From contig NZ_CP021425.1 of the NCBI RefSeq assembly GCF_002162375.1, positions 3,108,766 through 3,172,765 on the forward strand: a stretch of 64,000 bases of DNA. The letters are read 5' to 3'. This document shows, piece by piece, positions 45,626 to 53,204 of this stretch (positions are counted from its first letter, which is position 1; each line of letters opens with the position of its first letter). This DNA is from Oleiphilus messinensis (GTDB lineage: Bacteria; Pseudomonadota; Gammaproteobacteria; Pseudomonadales; Oleiphilaceae). Position numbers and translations under genes: made by a program. Below the pieces are notes generated by a model. It made no database searches and was not told the origin of the DNA. It saw nothing but the letters and a program-made list of their open reading frames with translations.

Positions 45626-45652
45626 AGAGCCCAAAGGGGAATGTCATCCATT

Positions 45653-46368
45653 TTATTGTGGTTTTAAACCATGCTTCTGAATGATTTCGTCAAAATTACC
45701 GGTTTGTCTGAGTAACTCAAGCCCTGTATTAAAAGCGTCTATGATCACATGGGCATTCTTGGTTTTTCTGGAAATAATCAGATGTTGTTGTGCTTCGATT
45801 AATACAGGATCCATCCATTCTATACGTGATGCAATATCAGGAAGACCCTTGAGTACATACCGGGCGTATTCTCGATCAACCACCACCAAGTCAACTCGTT
45901 TGAGGGCAAGCTTTTTAAGGTTCTGGATATCATTTGGTACCCACTCTATTTGAATGCCTGACTCTTCGAGACCTTTTGGATGGATATAACCTATCACGGA
46001 TCCAAGTCGATATCCCTGTTTAACCAAGTCTTGGTAATCCGTGTACACAATATTCTGCTCCTTATGTTTATAGAAGCCGGATCGATTTGGAAATATGGGG
46101 GCGGAGTAGATAAAATCTTCAGCCCGATCATCGTTATACCAGACTCCAACCATCCCATCAGCCACCTTTCCTTCCTTGGCATATAACATCGCTCTTTTCC
46201 AGGGCGAGAATAAAATGCGAGTTTTGTACCCCTGACTTTCTAGCGCTCGGACGATGATTTCTATTAATGGGCCTTTGTCCTCCATTTTTTCGCCGTAAAA
46301 AGGCGGGTAATTCATTGATGTCAGAACCACTTCGTTTGCGTACAGCGAATTTGACCCTAACAGCAGCA
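45653..46368 (-). pseudogene. Periplasmic solute-binding protein (SBP_bac_3-like), 3' part of gene split by IS
   Basis: The frame encodes the mature part of an extracellular amino-acid-type binding protein: VVLTSMNYPPFYGEKMEDKGPLIEIIVRALESQGYKTRILFSPWKRAMLYAKEGKVADGMVGVWYND, ending in FDEIIQKHGLKPQ. It is closely related to the intact protein at 47844-48590. The real start is missing here: the IS4-type element begins at 46369, within the signal peptide. A GTG at the junction could give a product without a proper signal sequence. Joining 45653-46358 to 47797-47828 restores a 245-aa protein starting MVRFLFTLLLLGSNSLYA, a good Sec signal. Confidence 0.88.
46359..46368. repeat. Target-site duplication, left copy
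   Basis: AACAGCAGCA directly abuts the left end of the IS and is repeated exactly at 47797-47806. A 10-bp duplication fits the IS4 family. Confidence 0.92.
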
Positions 46369-47796
46369 CATAGGTAGAACATTAAGCAAAAAAGCAGGGT
46401 AACTTGATGATATTAATATGGATTCATCCTGCAATAAGGTAGATTGTTAGTCGTCAAACACACTACCGACCCTAAAGCAGAATGAATCAGCGTAAATTTA
46501 CCACATTTCTTGAAAAACTCACCCATTCCCTCAACCCAGAAAAAATTACTGAAATCGCTAAACAAGAAGATTTCTGTGTGCGGCAGAGACGAATTACGCC
46601 TTTTAATCTAGTCACATGCCTGGTTGCAGTGATGGCCTCGAGCACCATAGAAAGTGTGGCAGACATTCAGCGGCGGTACTGCGAGTGGTCGGAGAGCAAT
46701 ATCTCTTATCGGGCCTTTCACAATCAATTTTCGAAGCCCGAGTTTCCTGAGTTTATGCGCGAAGTACTGTCATCACTCCTCACAGATTGGTTGCAACCCT
46801 CTCTGGCTTTTCCAGAAGGCCACTCTTTTCATCAGTTCAAACAGATTCTGATTCAGGATGGCAGCTCGTTTGCTGTGAAGGACTCGTTGAAGAAATCGTT
46901 TCCTGGTCGTTTCAAAACCATCAGCCCTGCCGCTGTTGAACTTCAAGTGACCATGGATCTTCTAGCAGATCAGCCCTGTTCTATCTCGTTGACCCCCGAT
47001 ACCGCCAGCGAGCGGGACTACCTCCCTGAGCCCCAAACGCTATCCGGGTGTTTGTTGCTGCTTGACCGGGGGTACTTCGATCTGGAGTGGTTTCAGAACT
47101 TGCAGGATACTGGAGGGTTTTATATCGCGCGGTGTAAGAACAACATTAATCCAGTCGTCGAGGCTGCTTATCGAGAAGATGGAAAAATGCTGAAGCACGT
47201 GAAGGGAAAGCCGCTGAAAACAGTGCAAGGCAAGCTGTTCAAGCGACAACGTACGGAATTAATTGTTTCCTGGAAAAAAGGAAAGCACACAATCACCGCA
47301 AGATTGGTTGCTTGTTGGATCAAGCGGGAAAAGAAATTCTCCTGGCTGATAACCAACCTTCCTCAAGAGCAGTTTTCTCTGGACGAGGTGAGTGAGGCTT
47401 ACCGGCTTCGCTGGCAAATCGAGTTGTTATTCAAAGAGTGGAAATCCTATGCCAATCTACGGTGCTTTGATACCGGCAAGGAATCAATAGCAACCGGGCT
47501 AATCTGGGCGGCGATTACGGCGGCACTCATGAAGCGTTTTATTTGCCACAGCGCACAACGCATACTCGGCAAAGTGCTATCCACTCGAAAAGCTGCGATG
47601 TGCTGCACAGTGACTTTTTGCGATACGATGCTCGGCATCATGCGCGTTGACCGAAAAGCAACTAAGCTCAATGCGCGCAAATTGATTAACTTTCTTGGGC
47701 GTTATGCTGGACGTGCTCACCCCAAAAGAGACTGTGATTCGGGTAAATTCAGTTTGGGTCTACAGCTCTGTTAGGTGGCTTAATGTTCTACCTATG
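46369..47796 (+). mobile_element. Complete IS4-family insertion sequence, 1428 bp
   Basis: The ends are perfect 19-bp inverted repeats, CATAGGTAGAACATTAAGC at 46369-46387 and its complement at 47778-47796, flanked by the direct repeat AACAGCAGCA. One transposase gene fills the element. The intact ends, gene and duplication indicate a recent insertion. Confidence 0.95.
46482..47774 (+). CDS. tnp: IS4-family transposase
   Basis: A 430-aa DDE transposase. The N-terminal part has CVRQRRITPFNLVTCLVAVMAS and ISYRAFHNQF. The first catalytic Asp is in ILIQDGSSFAVKDS; the second in CLLLLDRGYFDLEWF. The C-terminal YREK signature is in YRLRWQIELLFKEWKSYANLRCFDTG, with the catalytic Glu in IELLF. The gene is intact and occupies most of the 1428-bp element, starting 113 bases from its left end. 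It reads opposite to the split solute-binding gene. Confidence 0.94.
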   Translation: MNQRKFTTFLEKLTHSLNPEKITEIAKQEDFCVRQRRITPFNLVTCLVAVMASSTIESVADIQRRYCEWSESNISYRAFHNQFSKPEFPEFMREVLSSLLTDWLQPSLAFPEGHSFHQFKQILIQDGSSFAVKDSLKKSFPGRFKTISPAAVELQVTMDLLADQPCSISLTPDTASERDYLPEPQTLSGCLLLLDRGYFDLEWFQNLQDTGGFYIARCKNNINPVVEAAYREDGKMLKHVKGKPLKTVQGKLFKRQRTELIVSWKKGKHTITARLVACWIKREKKFSWLITNLPQEQFSLDEVSEAYRLRWQIELLFKEWKSYANLRCFDTGKESIATGLIWAAITAALMKRFICHSAQRILGKVLSTRKAAMCCTVTFCDTMLGIMRVDRKATKLNARKLINFLGRYAGRAHPKRDCDSGKFSLGLQLC

Positions 47797-47828
47797 AACA
47801 GCAGCAATGTGAATAAAAAACGTACCAT
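47797..47828 (-). pseudogene. 5' fragment (signal peptide start) of the IS-split solute-binding gene
   Basis: From ATG 47828 the minus strand reads MVRFLFTLLL before it meets the IS end. The frame continues exactly into 46358 once the IS and one target copy are removed. The right target copy AACAGCAGCA is at 47797-47806. The gene began 15 bases after the stop of the upstream paralog, so the two formed a tandem operon. Confidence 0.88.
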
Positions 47829-47843
47829 CAGAGCTAACCCGTG

Positions 47844-48590
47844 CTACTTGACCAAGCCATGCTTTTCCATGATATTAGAAAACTTGCCAGTTTGGCGTAG
47901 TATTTTTAAACCTTGATTGAAATCATCTATTTTTTGCTGTGCATTGATTGCTTTTCTAGAGATGATTAAATATTGTTGCTTCTCTTCAAGGGCTGGCTCC
48001 ATCCACTCGATTTTGCTTTCGACATCAGGAATATTTTTTAGTACGTACTGTGCGTAGGCCTGATCTACAACGACCAAATCAATTCGTCGTGTTGCAAGTT
48101 TTTTAAAGTTTTGAATATCACTGCGAACCAATTCAATTCTGATTCCAGACTCTTCCAGTCCGCTGGGCATAATATAGCCTCTAACCGTACCAAGTGTATA
48201 TTCACTTTTTACCAAGTCCGCATAACTCTTAAATTTGACGTCATTGTTTTTGTGTTTGAAGAAACCAAGCCTATTAGGAAATATTGGGTCTGAATAGATA
48301 AAGTTGTTTTCTCGCTCATTGCTATGCCAAGCGCCAACTACACCGTCTGATTCTTTTCCCTCTTCGGCCATTATCATCCCTCTTTTCCAGGGCGCGAAGA
48401 TGATTTTTGTTTGATAGCCTGAGTTTTTAAATGACTCAGAGATGAGTTCGATCAAAGGACCATTATTTTCTAAATTTTTACCGTAAAACGGTGGGTAATC
48501 GATTGAAGATAGCCGTACATCCTTAGCGTTGAGAGCTCCGCAAAAAAATATAAAAAGCAGGGATGAAATGTATATATTGTATTTAGCCAT
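47844..48590 (-). CDS. Periplasmic solute-binding protein (SBP_bac_3-like), intact paralog
   Basis: A 248-aa protein with a Sec signal peptide (MAKYNIYISSLLFIFFCGALNA, cleavage near residue 22) and a periplasmic binding fold: VRLSSIDYPPFYGKNLENNGPLIELISESF, APWKRGMIMAEEG, PIFPNRLGFFKHKN, GTVRGYIMPSGLEESGI, RIDLVVVDQAYAQYVL, KIEWMEPALEEKQQYLIISR. No transporter or sensor gene is adjacent, so it may feed a remote ABC system or act alone. It is tandem with the IS-split paralog, from which it arose by duplication or the reverse. It is AT-richer than the flanking transposon. Confidence 0.88.
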   Translation of the reverse strand: MAKYNIYISSLLFIFFCGALNAKDVRLSSIDYPPFYGKNLENNGPLIELISESFKNSGYQTKIIFAPWKRGMIMAEEGKESDGVVGAWHSNERENNFIYSDPIFPNRLGFFKHKNNDVKFKSYADLVKSEYTLGTVRGYIMPSGLEESGIRIELVRSDIQNFKKLATRRIDLVVVDQAYAQYVLKNIPDVESKIEWMEPALEEKQQYLIISRKAINAQQKIDDFNQGLKILRQTGKFSNIMEKHGLVK

Positions 48591-48622
48591 CGTTCAATAC
48601 CTCTTGCTATTCCAATATTTAT

Positions 48623-48671
48623 GGGGGCTACACTTAATTGAAGAGTTTAGTTAGCTGTGCGGATAATTCCC
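48623..48671 (+). repeat. Candidate left end of the Tn3-family element
   Basis: In the 215-bp gap between the solute-binding gene and tnpT, a GGGGG-initiated stretch (GGGGGCTACACTTAATTGAA at 48623, running on through GTTTAGTTAGC) has the G-run start and TTAG-type inner end seen in Tn3-family terminal repeats. The matching right end would be beyond the window, so this cannot be tested here. Nothing else is recognised in 48591-48805. Confidence 0.3.
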
Positions 48672-48805
48672 AATTTTCCAATACGCCGATTGGATTCCGC
48701 CTCCCCTATTCACCTCCTGCAACATGCCTAATATTAGGGATTAGCCCTCTGGCATCATTAAATCTCATAAATCTTAGCCATTAACTGCGCTTGCAAATAA
48801 AACCA

Positions 48806-49888
48806 TCAACGGCGAATGCTGCGATTAGTACTTCGCTCTTCTACGATCGCTTCCAGCCTCGCCTTGATTATGTTTAGCTCCGATAAATCCGCCCTCATCG
48901 CATCACTGGCCGATTTATGTTCCTGCAGATCTAGGGTTAATACGTTGTTTGCCTGTTGAAGTAGATCTAGTTTGATTACCTTTTCAGCATGTTCGGCTTT
49001 TAGCGTGTTATAAGCCTGTTTAAGCTCTTCTCGCTCGTTTTCTATATCTGAATGCCGGGTTTCAAGCATCTCGTATTGCGCTCTGAGATAGTTGAGCGAT
49101 TGAGTCTCACAATTTAATTCTGACTGACAGGCAAGATGTGCTTTTTGGCAGCCATTCAGCTCTTCAGTGAGTTCTGCCATTGCTGTGCGTTTATCGGTTA
49201 ACTGACAATCCAGGGTTGAAACTTGTTGTTGCAACGTCGAAGCGCTGTTCAATGCGGCTTCGGTTTGATCCCGGTAGTGCTGGAGATTTATTCGGTGCTG
49301 CTCTCGTTCATATTCCCGTTCTTGTACAACCCGCTCCTGATAGTGTTCGACTGATGACCGAATATCATGAATTTCAGATTTGTATTCTTTGATTCGAGTG
49401 TTAAGCGCTAAAGTTTGATTCAGTGCTGCGGCTTTCTCCGTTTCCAGCTTTGTAATCAGGATCTGATCTTCTTGCTGCTGCTCTTTAAGCTGGTTGTTTT
49501 CAGTGGTTAACGAACTTATCTCCGCTTTCAGTTTTATGATTTCATCTCGATGAGTGGCAAGTTCTTGCTGCGCCATAACCACTGCGTTGTTCGCAGCTTT
49601 CTGCTTTTCATCGAATACCAGTTGAGCTTCATCCACGCGGGCTGTCGCCAGGTCATGTGTTTGTTGGTATACGGTTTTAAGCGCATCCAATAGCGGTTTT
49701 GGAATCTCGCTCACATCCGGGATGTTCGCTTTCTCGGCATGCCAACGTTTCAACAGCGGTGCGATAGTGCTTTTGCTACCGGTCCCGAGCACTTCCCTGA
49801 CCCGATCCACTGTTGGTTTCTCGCCCTGGGTTTCGATCAGATCTGCAGCCTGCGCAATATCATCAAAGGTTACACCGATTCGAGCCAT
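48806..49888 (-). CDS. tnpT: TnpT-like recombination factor (KfrA_N domain plus long coiled coil)
   Basis: ATG 49888 (AGAGA upstream) is chosen over TTG 49897. Residues 1-110 form a KfrA_N-type DNA-binding domain (VTFDDIAQAADLIETQGEKPTVDRVREVLGTGSKSTIAPLLKRW). The remaining 250 residues are predicted coiled coil (repeated ELATHRDEIIKLKAEISSLTTENNQLKEQQQ-like heptads). A KfrA-like coiled-coil protein divergent from a tyrosine recombinase is the TnpT/TnpS arrangement of Tn4651-group transposons, where TnpT aids TnpS in cointegrate resolution at the site between them. A free plasmid KfrA is the alternative, but the neighbours favour TnpT. Confidence 0.85.
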   Translation of the reverse strand: MARIGVTFDDIAQAADLIETQGEKPTVDRVREVLGTGSKSTIAPLLKRWHAEKANIPDVSEIPKPLLDALKTVYQQTHDLATARVDEAQLVFDEKQKAANNAVVMAQQELATHRDEIIKLKAEISSLTTENNQLKEQQQEDQILITKLETEKAAALNQTLALNTRIKEYKSEIHDIRSSVEHYQERVVQEREYEREQHRINLQHYRDQTEAALNSASTLQQQVSTLDCQLTDKRTAMAELTEELNGCQKAHLACQSELNCETQSLNYLRAQYEMLETRHSDIENEREELKQAYNTLKAEHAEKVIKLDLLQQANNVLTLDLQEHKSASDAMRADLSELNIIKARLEAIVEERSTNRSIRR

Positions 49889-50102
49889 TTTTGTCAATCT
49901 CTACTATTGTAAATCTTTGCAGTGTAATATTTCGTATTACGTAATATTATCTTATTTATTACAAATATATCCACTACAAAACTACATTATATAACCCATG
50001 ATAATGCTTATTATCGTTGGTTATAATGTTTTGTCTAAAATATTCTGTTCGTAACGCCGGTACATAGCCGCCTTTTGAGCGACTGCGATAGGAATTCGAT
50101 TC
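49889..50102. other. Intergenic resolution-site region (rst-like) between tnpT and tnpS
   Basis: This AT-rich 214-bp spacer holds a large imperfect dyad at 49977-50033 (entered separately) and, at 49924-49949, repeated GTAATATT/AATATTA motifs around TTCGTATTAC. Spacing and location match the recombination site used by TnpS-type recombinases; the outer repeats may bind TnpT or control both promoters. Confidence 0.7.
49977..50033. repeat. 57-bp imperfect inverted repeat, probable TnpS core site
   Basis: The left arm CAAAACTACATTATATAACC, then CATGATAAT, faces a right arm whose complement reads CAAAACATTATAACCAACGA TAAT, around the central GCTT. The arms agree except for small gaps (TA, TA) and a few bases. 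Such paired arms around a short spacer are how tyrosine recombinases bind and cut. Confidence 0.75.
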
Positions 50103-51125
50103 ATGCACAGCAAACCGCCCAAATTGACCACTGACTTATCATTACGTAATGAGGAATCAGGCCAGATTGCCCATCAGGAATCCGAAGCACTGCGTTACTA
50201 TCTACAGGCGGCCACCTCCGACAACACACGTAAGGCTTATCGATCTGCCATTCGCCAATTTGAAAAATGGGGCGGCCGACTGCCTACGGATCGAGATACG
50301 ATCGTTCGCTACCTACTGGCCAGAGCCGAACTACTTAATCCCAGAACCCTGGATCTGCACCTGACGGCGATCAGTCAGTGGCATCATTATCAGGGGCTGC
50401 ATGATCCCGTTCGCGATCCTCTGGTGCGTAAGACCATGGATGGCATCCGCCGCACCCATGGTCAACCCAAGCGCAAAGCCAAGGCCCTGCGGCTGGAGCA
50501 CATCGCGCAGATGGTGAAGCATCTCCAGAAACTACCAGATAGCATGAAGAAGTATCGGGATATCGCGCTGGTGCTAACGGGATTTTTCGGGGCCTTTCGT
50601 CGCAGTGAACTGGTCGCAATACAAATCAACGACCTGGTGTGGGAGCCGGCGGGTTTGATCATTCGGTTGCCCCGTTCCAAGACCGATCAGCAAGCCACCG
50701 GTTTGGCGCGAGCCCTGCCTTTTGCAAAGAATCCGGTCTGTTGCCCAGGCAGCGCAATAAGGCAATGGATGGATATCGCTGATATAGTGACTGGTTCGCT
50801 GTTCCGGCCAGTCAATCGCTGGGATCAGATTCAAACCAAGCAGCTTAATCCTGGGGCCATCAATGATTTGCTCAAAACCTTGGGTGGTGCCTGCCAGTTT
50901 GACTTTGTCCCTGAGCTGAGTAGCCACAGTTTTCGGCGGGGCCTCTCCACGTCTGCAGGACGGGAGAAAGTCGACTTTGAGTTGATCAAGAAGCAAGGGG
51001 GCTGGAAGAGCGACGCCACGGTCTGGGAGTACATCGAGGAAGGCCAACAGCTATCCGACAATGCGACAGTCATATTGATGGAAAAAATGGCTTCCTTGCT
51101 CTCGATCGAGTCTGATTTGATGTAA
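50103..51125 (+). CDS. tnpS: TnpS-type tyrosine recombinase
   Basis: A 340-aa site-specific recombinase. The SAM-like N-terminal domain is at about 30-120 (TSDNTRKAYRSAIRQFEKWG, LLNPRTLDLHLTAISQWH). The catalytic residues are all visible: Arg in GAFRRSELVAI, Lys in RSKTDQQ, His-x-x-Arg in SSHSFRRGLST, the Trp/His position in KQGGWKSDATV, and the nucleophile Tyr in WEYIEEG. It is divergent from tnpT across the dyad, so it likely resolves Tn3-family cointegrates, replacing the usual serine resolvase. The ribosome site is AGGAATTCGATTC. Confidence 0.9.
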   Translation: MHSKPPKLTTDLSLRNEESGQIAHQESEALRYYLQAATSDNTRKAYRSAIRQFEKWGGRLPTDRDTIVRYLLARAELLNPRTLDLHLTAISQWHHYQGLHDPVRDPLVRKTMDGIRRTHGQPKRKAKALRLEHIAQMVKHLQKLPDSMKKYRDIALVLTGFFGAFRRSELVAIQINDLVWEPAGLIIRLPRSKTDQQATGLARALPFAKNPVCCPGSAIRQWMDIADIVTGSLFRPVNRWDQIQTKQLNPGAINDLLKTLGGACQFDFVPELSSHSFRRGLSTSAGREKVDFELIKKQGGWKSDATVWEYIEEGQQLSDNATVILMEKMASLLSIESDLM

Positions 51126-51214
51126 CTTTCCTCTGCTGCCAATGTAATCCATCCAGAGGATCCGCTCCACAGTCTTAAAGCATTAAAAACAACTGATTCA
51201 GAAACAAATGCTCA

Positions 51215-51406
51215 TTATCGCGGTGAAAACATAACAATGCCCATACCCATTAGCATTATCACCACGACAACAAAATCCCACAAATGCGGAAGAATCTCAT
51301 CCGCACCCCACAACCACAACAGGACGATCGACACATAAATAACGCCATAAGTCGCGTAAATGCGACCTCCAGCTGTCGGGTACAGAGACAAAAGCCAGGT
51401 GAGCAA
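51215..51406 (-). pseudogene. YnfA/UPF0060 membrane protein, N-terminally truncated
   Basis: The 63-residue frame WLLSLYPTAGGRIYATYGVI then YVSIVLLWLWGADEILPHLW and DFVVVVIMLMGMGIVMFSPR is the C-terminal half of the small multidrug-like UPF0060 (YnfA) family, which is about 108 aa. The first one and a half membrane helices are missing; sequence beyond 51407 is unrelated. A dead cargo or target fragment of the transposon. The rest of 51126-51469 shows only the palindrome listed next. Confidence 0.75.
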
Positions 51407-51435
51407 CTTTTATATGTTACCTATTTCGCTCTGCG

Positions 51436-51449
51436 CCTAGGTACCTAGG
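51436..51449. repeat. 14-bp perfect palindrome
   Basis: CCTAGGTACCTAGG, extended by further matching bases outside one mismatch (GC...GC). It is downstream of the tetR stop and next to the truncated ynfA end, so it may be a recombination scar or terminator. No U-tract is present. Confidence 0.55.
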
Positions 51450-51469
51450 TGCGTACAGAATGTTCAACC

Positions 51470-52108
51470 TTATTCGGTGCTTTCATGTAGTTTAAGAAAG
51501 GTCTTCACCACGAATTCGGCGTGTGCAGTCAGATTTTCTAGAGAGTTATCGATGGGAATGCCATAAAGCCCGCGCACCAGATCCAAACGCATCAACATAC
51601 CGAGAAATACCTCTGCTGAGCGTATCGAATCTTCGCACTCAATTTCACCGGCTTGTGCAAGCGCAGTTAACCACTGACTGAGCCGTTCCACCGTTTTTTG
51701 GGGACCCTGGAGATAAAAGAACTGCAAATCCAGTTCAGTGCCATGCGCGGCGTTGAGTGCCCGCATAAATTGCAAATGCTTTGGGTCAACCAGGAAATTG
51801 AGAATAGCCAAGCTGAAATCAAGCAACGATTTGTTCGCATTTGGCTTTACCCCTGGGATGAGGGTGATCGTTTCTGCAAAGCTTTCCGCTTGCCGGCGCA
51901 TGACGGCCGCTATTAATTCGTTGCGATTGCTGTGCCGGGAATAAAGCGTCACTTTTGACACACCTGCCAGCTTGGCCACCGCTTCCATTGTGACTGCGTG
52001 CGGACCCTCGCCAAACAGTAGTTCCCTTGCTGCTTCCAGGATAGCCTGGTCTTTATCCTTATCAATGGGTCGCCCAGGCTGGGCGACTTGCTTATCGGAG
52101 TCTAACAT
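51470..52108 (-). CDS. TetR-family repressor of the RND efflux operon
   Basis: Start ATG 52108 (MLDSDKQVAQPGRPIDKDKD) is preferred. The in-frame ATG 52156 would make the gene overlap the start of the divergent adaptor gene and leave no promoter space. HTH at about 25-70: AILEAARELLFGEGPHAVTMEAVAKLAGVSKVTLYSRHSNRNELIAAVM. The C-terminal ligand domain is AefR-like in pattern (LSQWLTALAQAGEIECED, AEVFLGMLMR). It is divergent from and adjacent to an RND adaptor gene, the standard layout for a local efflux repressor. Confidence 0.9.
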   Translation of the reverse strand: MLDSDKQVAQPGRPIDKDKDQAILEAARELLFGEGPHAVTMEAVAKLAGVSKVTLYSRHSNRNELIAAVMRRQAESFAETITLIPGVKPNANKSLLDFSLAILNFLVDPKHLQFMRALNAAHGTELDLQFFYLQGPQKTVERLSQWLTALAQAGEIECEDSIRSAEVFLGMLMRLDLVRGLYGIPIDNSLENLTAHAEFVVKTFLKLHESTE

Positions 52109-52154
52109 GTTATCTGTACGCTTTCGTTCATTAATTGTTGAGGTTTTACTCTTC

Positions 52155-53204
52155 ATGCGTCTGGCTCTCTTTCTTACCTTGTCCGCAGCCCTGTATGGCT
52201 GTCAGGAATCCTCTCAGTTGGATACTGGGGTGAACAGACCGCATCCAGTATACACCGTGGCTTTGTCAGAGCATTCCCCGACCATGCCGCAAGGGTTTTC
52301 AGGCACTGTACAAGCGCGTACCGAAGTTCCGATAGCCTTTCAAGTAAGTGGCCGGATTTTGAAGCGGCATGTGGACGCCGGTCAATTCGTTGAAGCGGGC
52401 GAAACATTGTTTTCATTGGACGCAAAGGACTTTGAGCAAAACCTGGAGGCTGCCAAGGCCCAATTGGCAGTTGCTGAAGCTGAATTGATACACGCGGAAG
52501 CCAACCTAGCGCGGGACAGCCGCTTGATCGAGCAGAACAGTATCAGTCAGCGTATATTTGAAGCGTCCTTGTTGTCTAAACGTGCCGCGCAAGCGCAAAA
52601 AGAGGTTGCCCAGGCTAAGCTTCGGCAAGCCGAGATTGCTCTTCAACATACATCCCTAAAGGCTACAAGGCAAGGTATTCTGGCGGATGTCACGGGCATG
52701 CCAGGGCAAGTGGTAACGGCTGGACAACCCCTGGGGATGTTGGCCGATACCCGTGAGTTAGAGGTCGAAGTGTTTTTACCCCGGAGCGTTCTTCCGCCGA
52801 CCGAAGCGCTGGCACATATCGATGATGTTCGTATACCACTAAAGCTGCGTGAAACCGCTGGCGCCGCTAATGAACACAGTAGAACCTGGCGCGTACGTTA
52901 TCAGATTGAGTCCTCTGAAAGCGATTTAAAGTTGGGTATGTTGGTAAGGGTCAACGTGACGGTCGCTGATTCTCCTGTAAAGGTTTTTTCAGTACCGCTG
53001 GCGGCATTGGATGAGCGAGGCGAAGGTACCCGGGTCTGGAAAATCGTCGATCGGCAGGCGCAGCCTCAGGCCATTGTGGTGGTTGGGGTTACGCCTATCT
53101 CAGCTCAAATTCATGGGCAAGGCCTTAAGACTGGTGATCGAGTTATAGCCTTGGGTACTCATTTGCTCGTATCGGGGATGCCTGTTAAGGAGTATCCGCA
53201 ATGA
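52155..53204 (+). CDS. RND efflux periplasmic adaptor (membrane fusion protein), lipoprotein
   Basis: ATG 52155 gives the lipoprotein signal MRLALFLTLSAALYGCQESS (lipobox LYGC, Cys 16). HlyD-like organisation follows: first beta/lipoyl half FSGTVQARTEVPIAFQVSGRILKRHVDAGQFVEAGETLFSLD, a helical hairpin (AKAQLAVAEAELIHAEANLARDSRLIEQNSISQ, KRAAQAQKEVAQAKLRQAEIALQHT), and second lipoyl half GILADVTGMPGQVVTAGQPLGMLAD. The start is 46 bases from tetR. Its stop overlaps the RND pump start by four bases (ATGA). It couples the inner-membrane pump to an outer-membrane channel. Confidence 0.93.
   Translation: MRLALFLTLSAALYGCQESSQLDTGVNRPHPVYTVALSEHSPTMPQGFSGTVQARTEVPIAFQVSGRILKRHVDAGQFVEAGETLFSLDAKDFEQNLEAAKAQLAVAEAELIHAEANLARDSRLIEQNSISQRIFEASLLSKRAAQAQKEVAQAKLRQAEIALQHTSLKATRQGILADVTGMPGQVVTAGQPLGMLADTRELEVEVFLPRSVLPPTEALAHIDDVRIPLKLRETAGAANEHSRTWRVRYQIESSESDLKLGMLVRVNVTVADSPVKVFSVPLAALDERGEGTRVWKIVDRQAQPQAIVVVGVTPISAQIHGQGLKTGDRVIALGTHLLVSGMPVKEYPQ

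Noticed and set aside
45653-46369. The split solute-binding gene taken as an intact gene from GTG 46369
   Set aside because: The GTG is formed at the IS junction, the signal peptide is incomplete, and the missing start is found beyond the IS.
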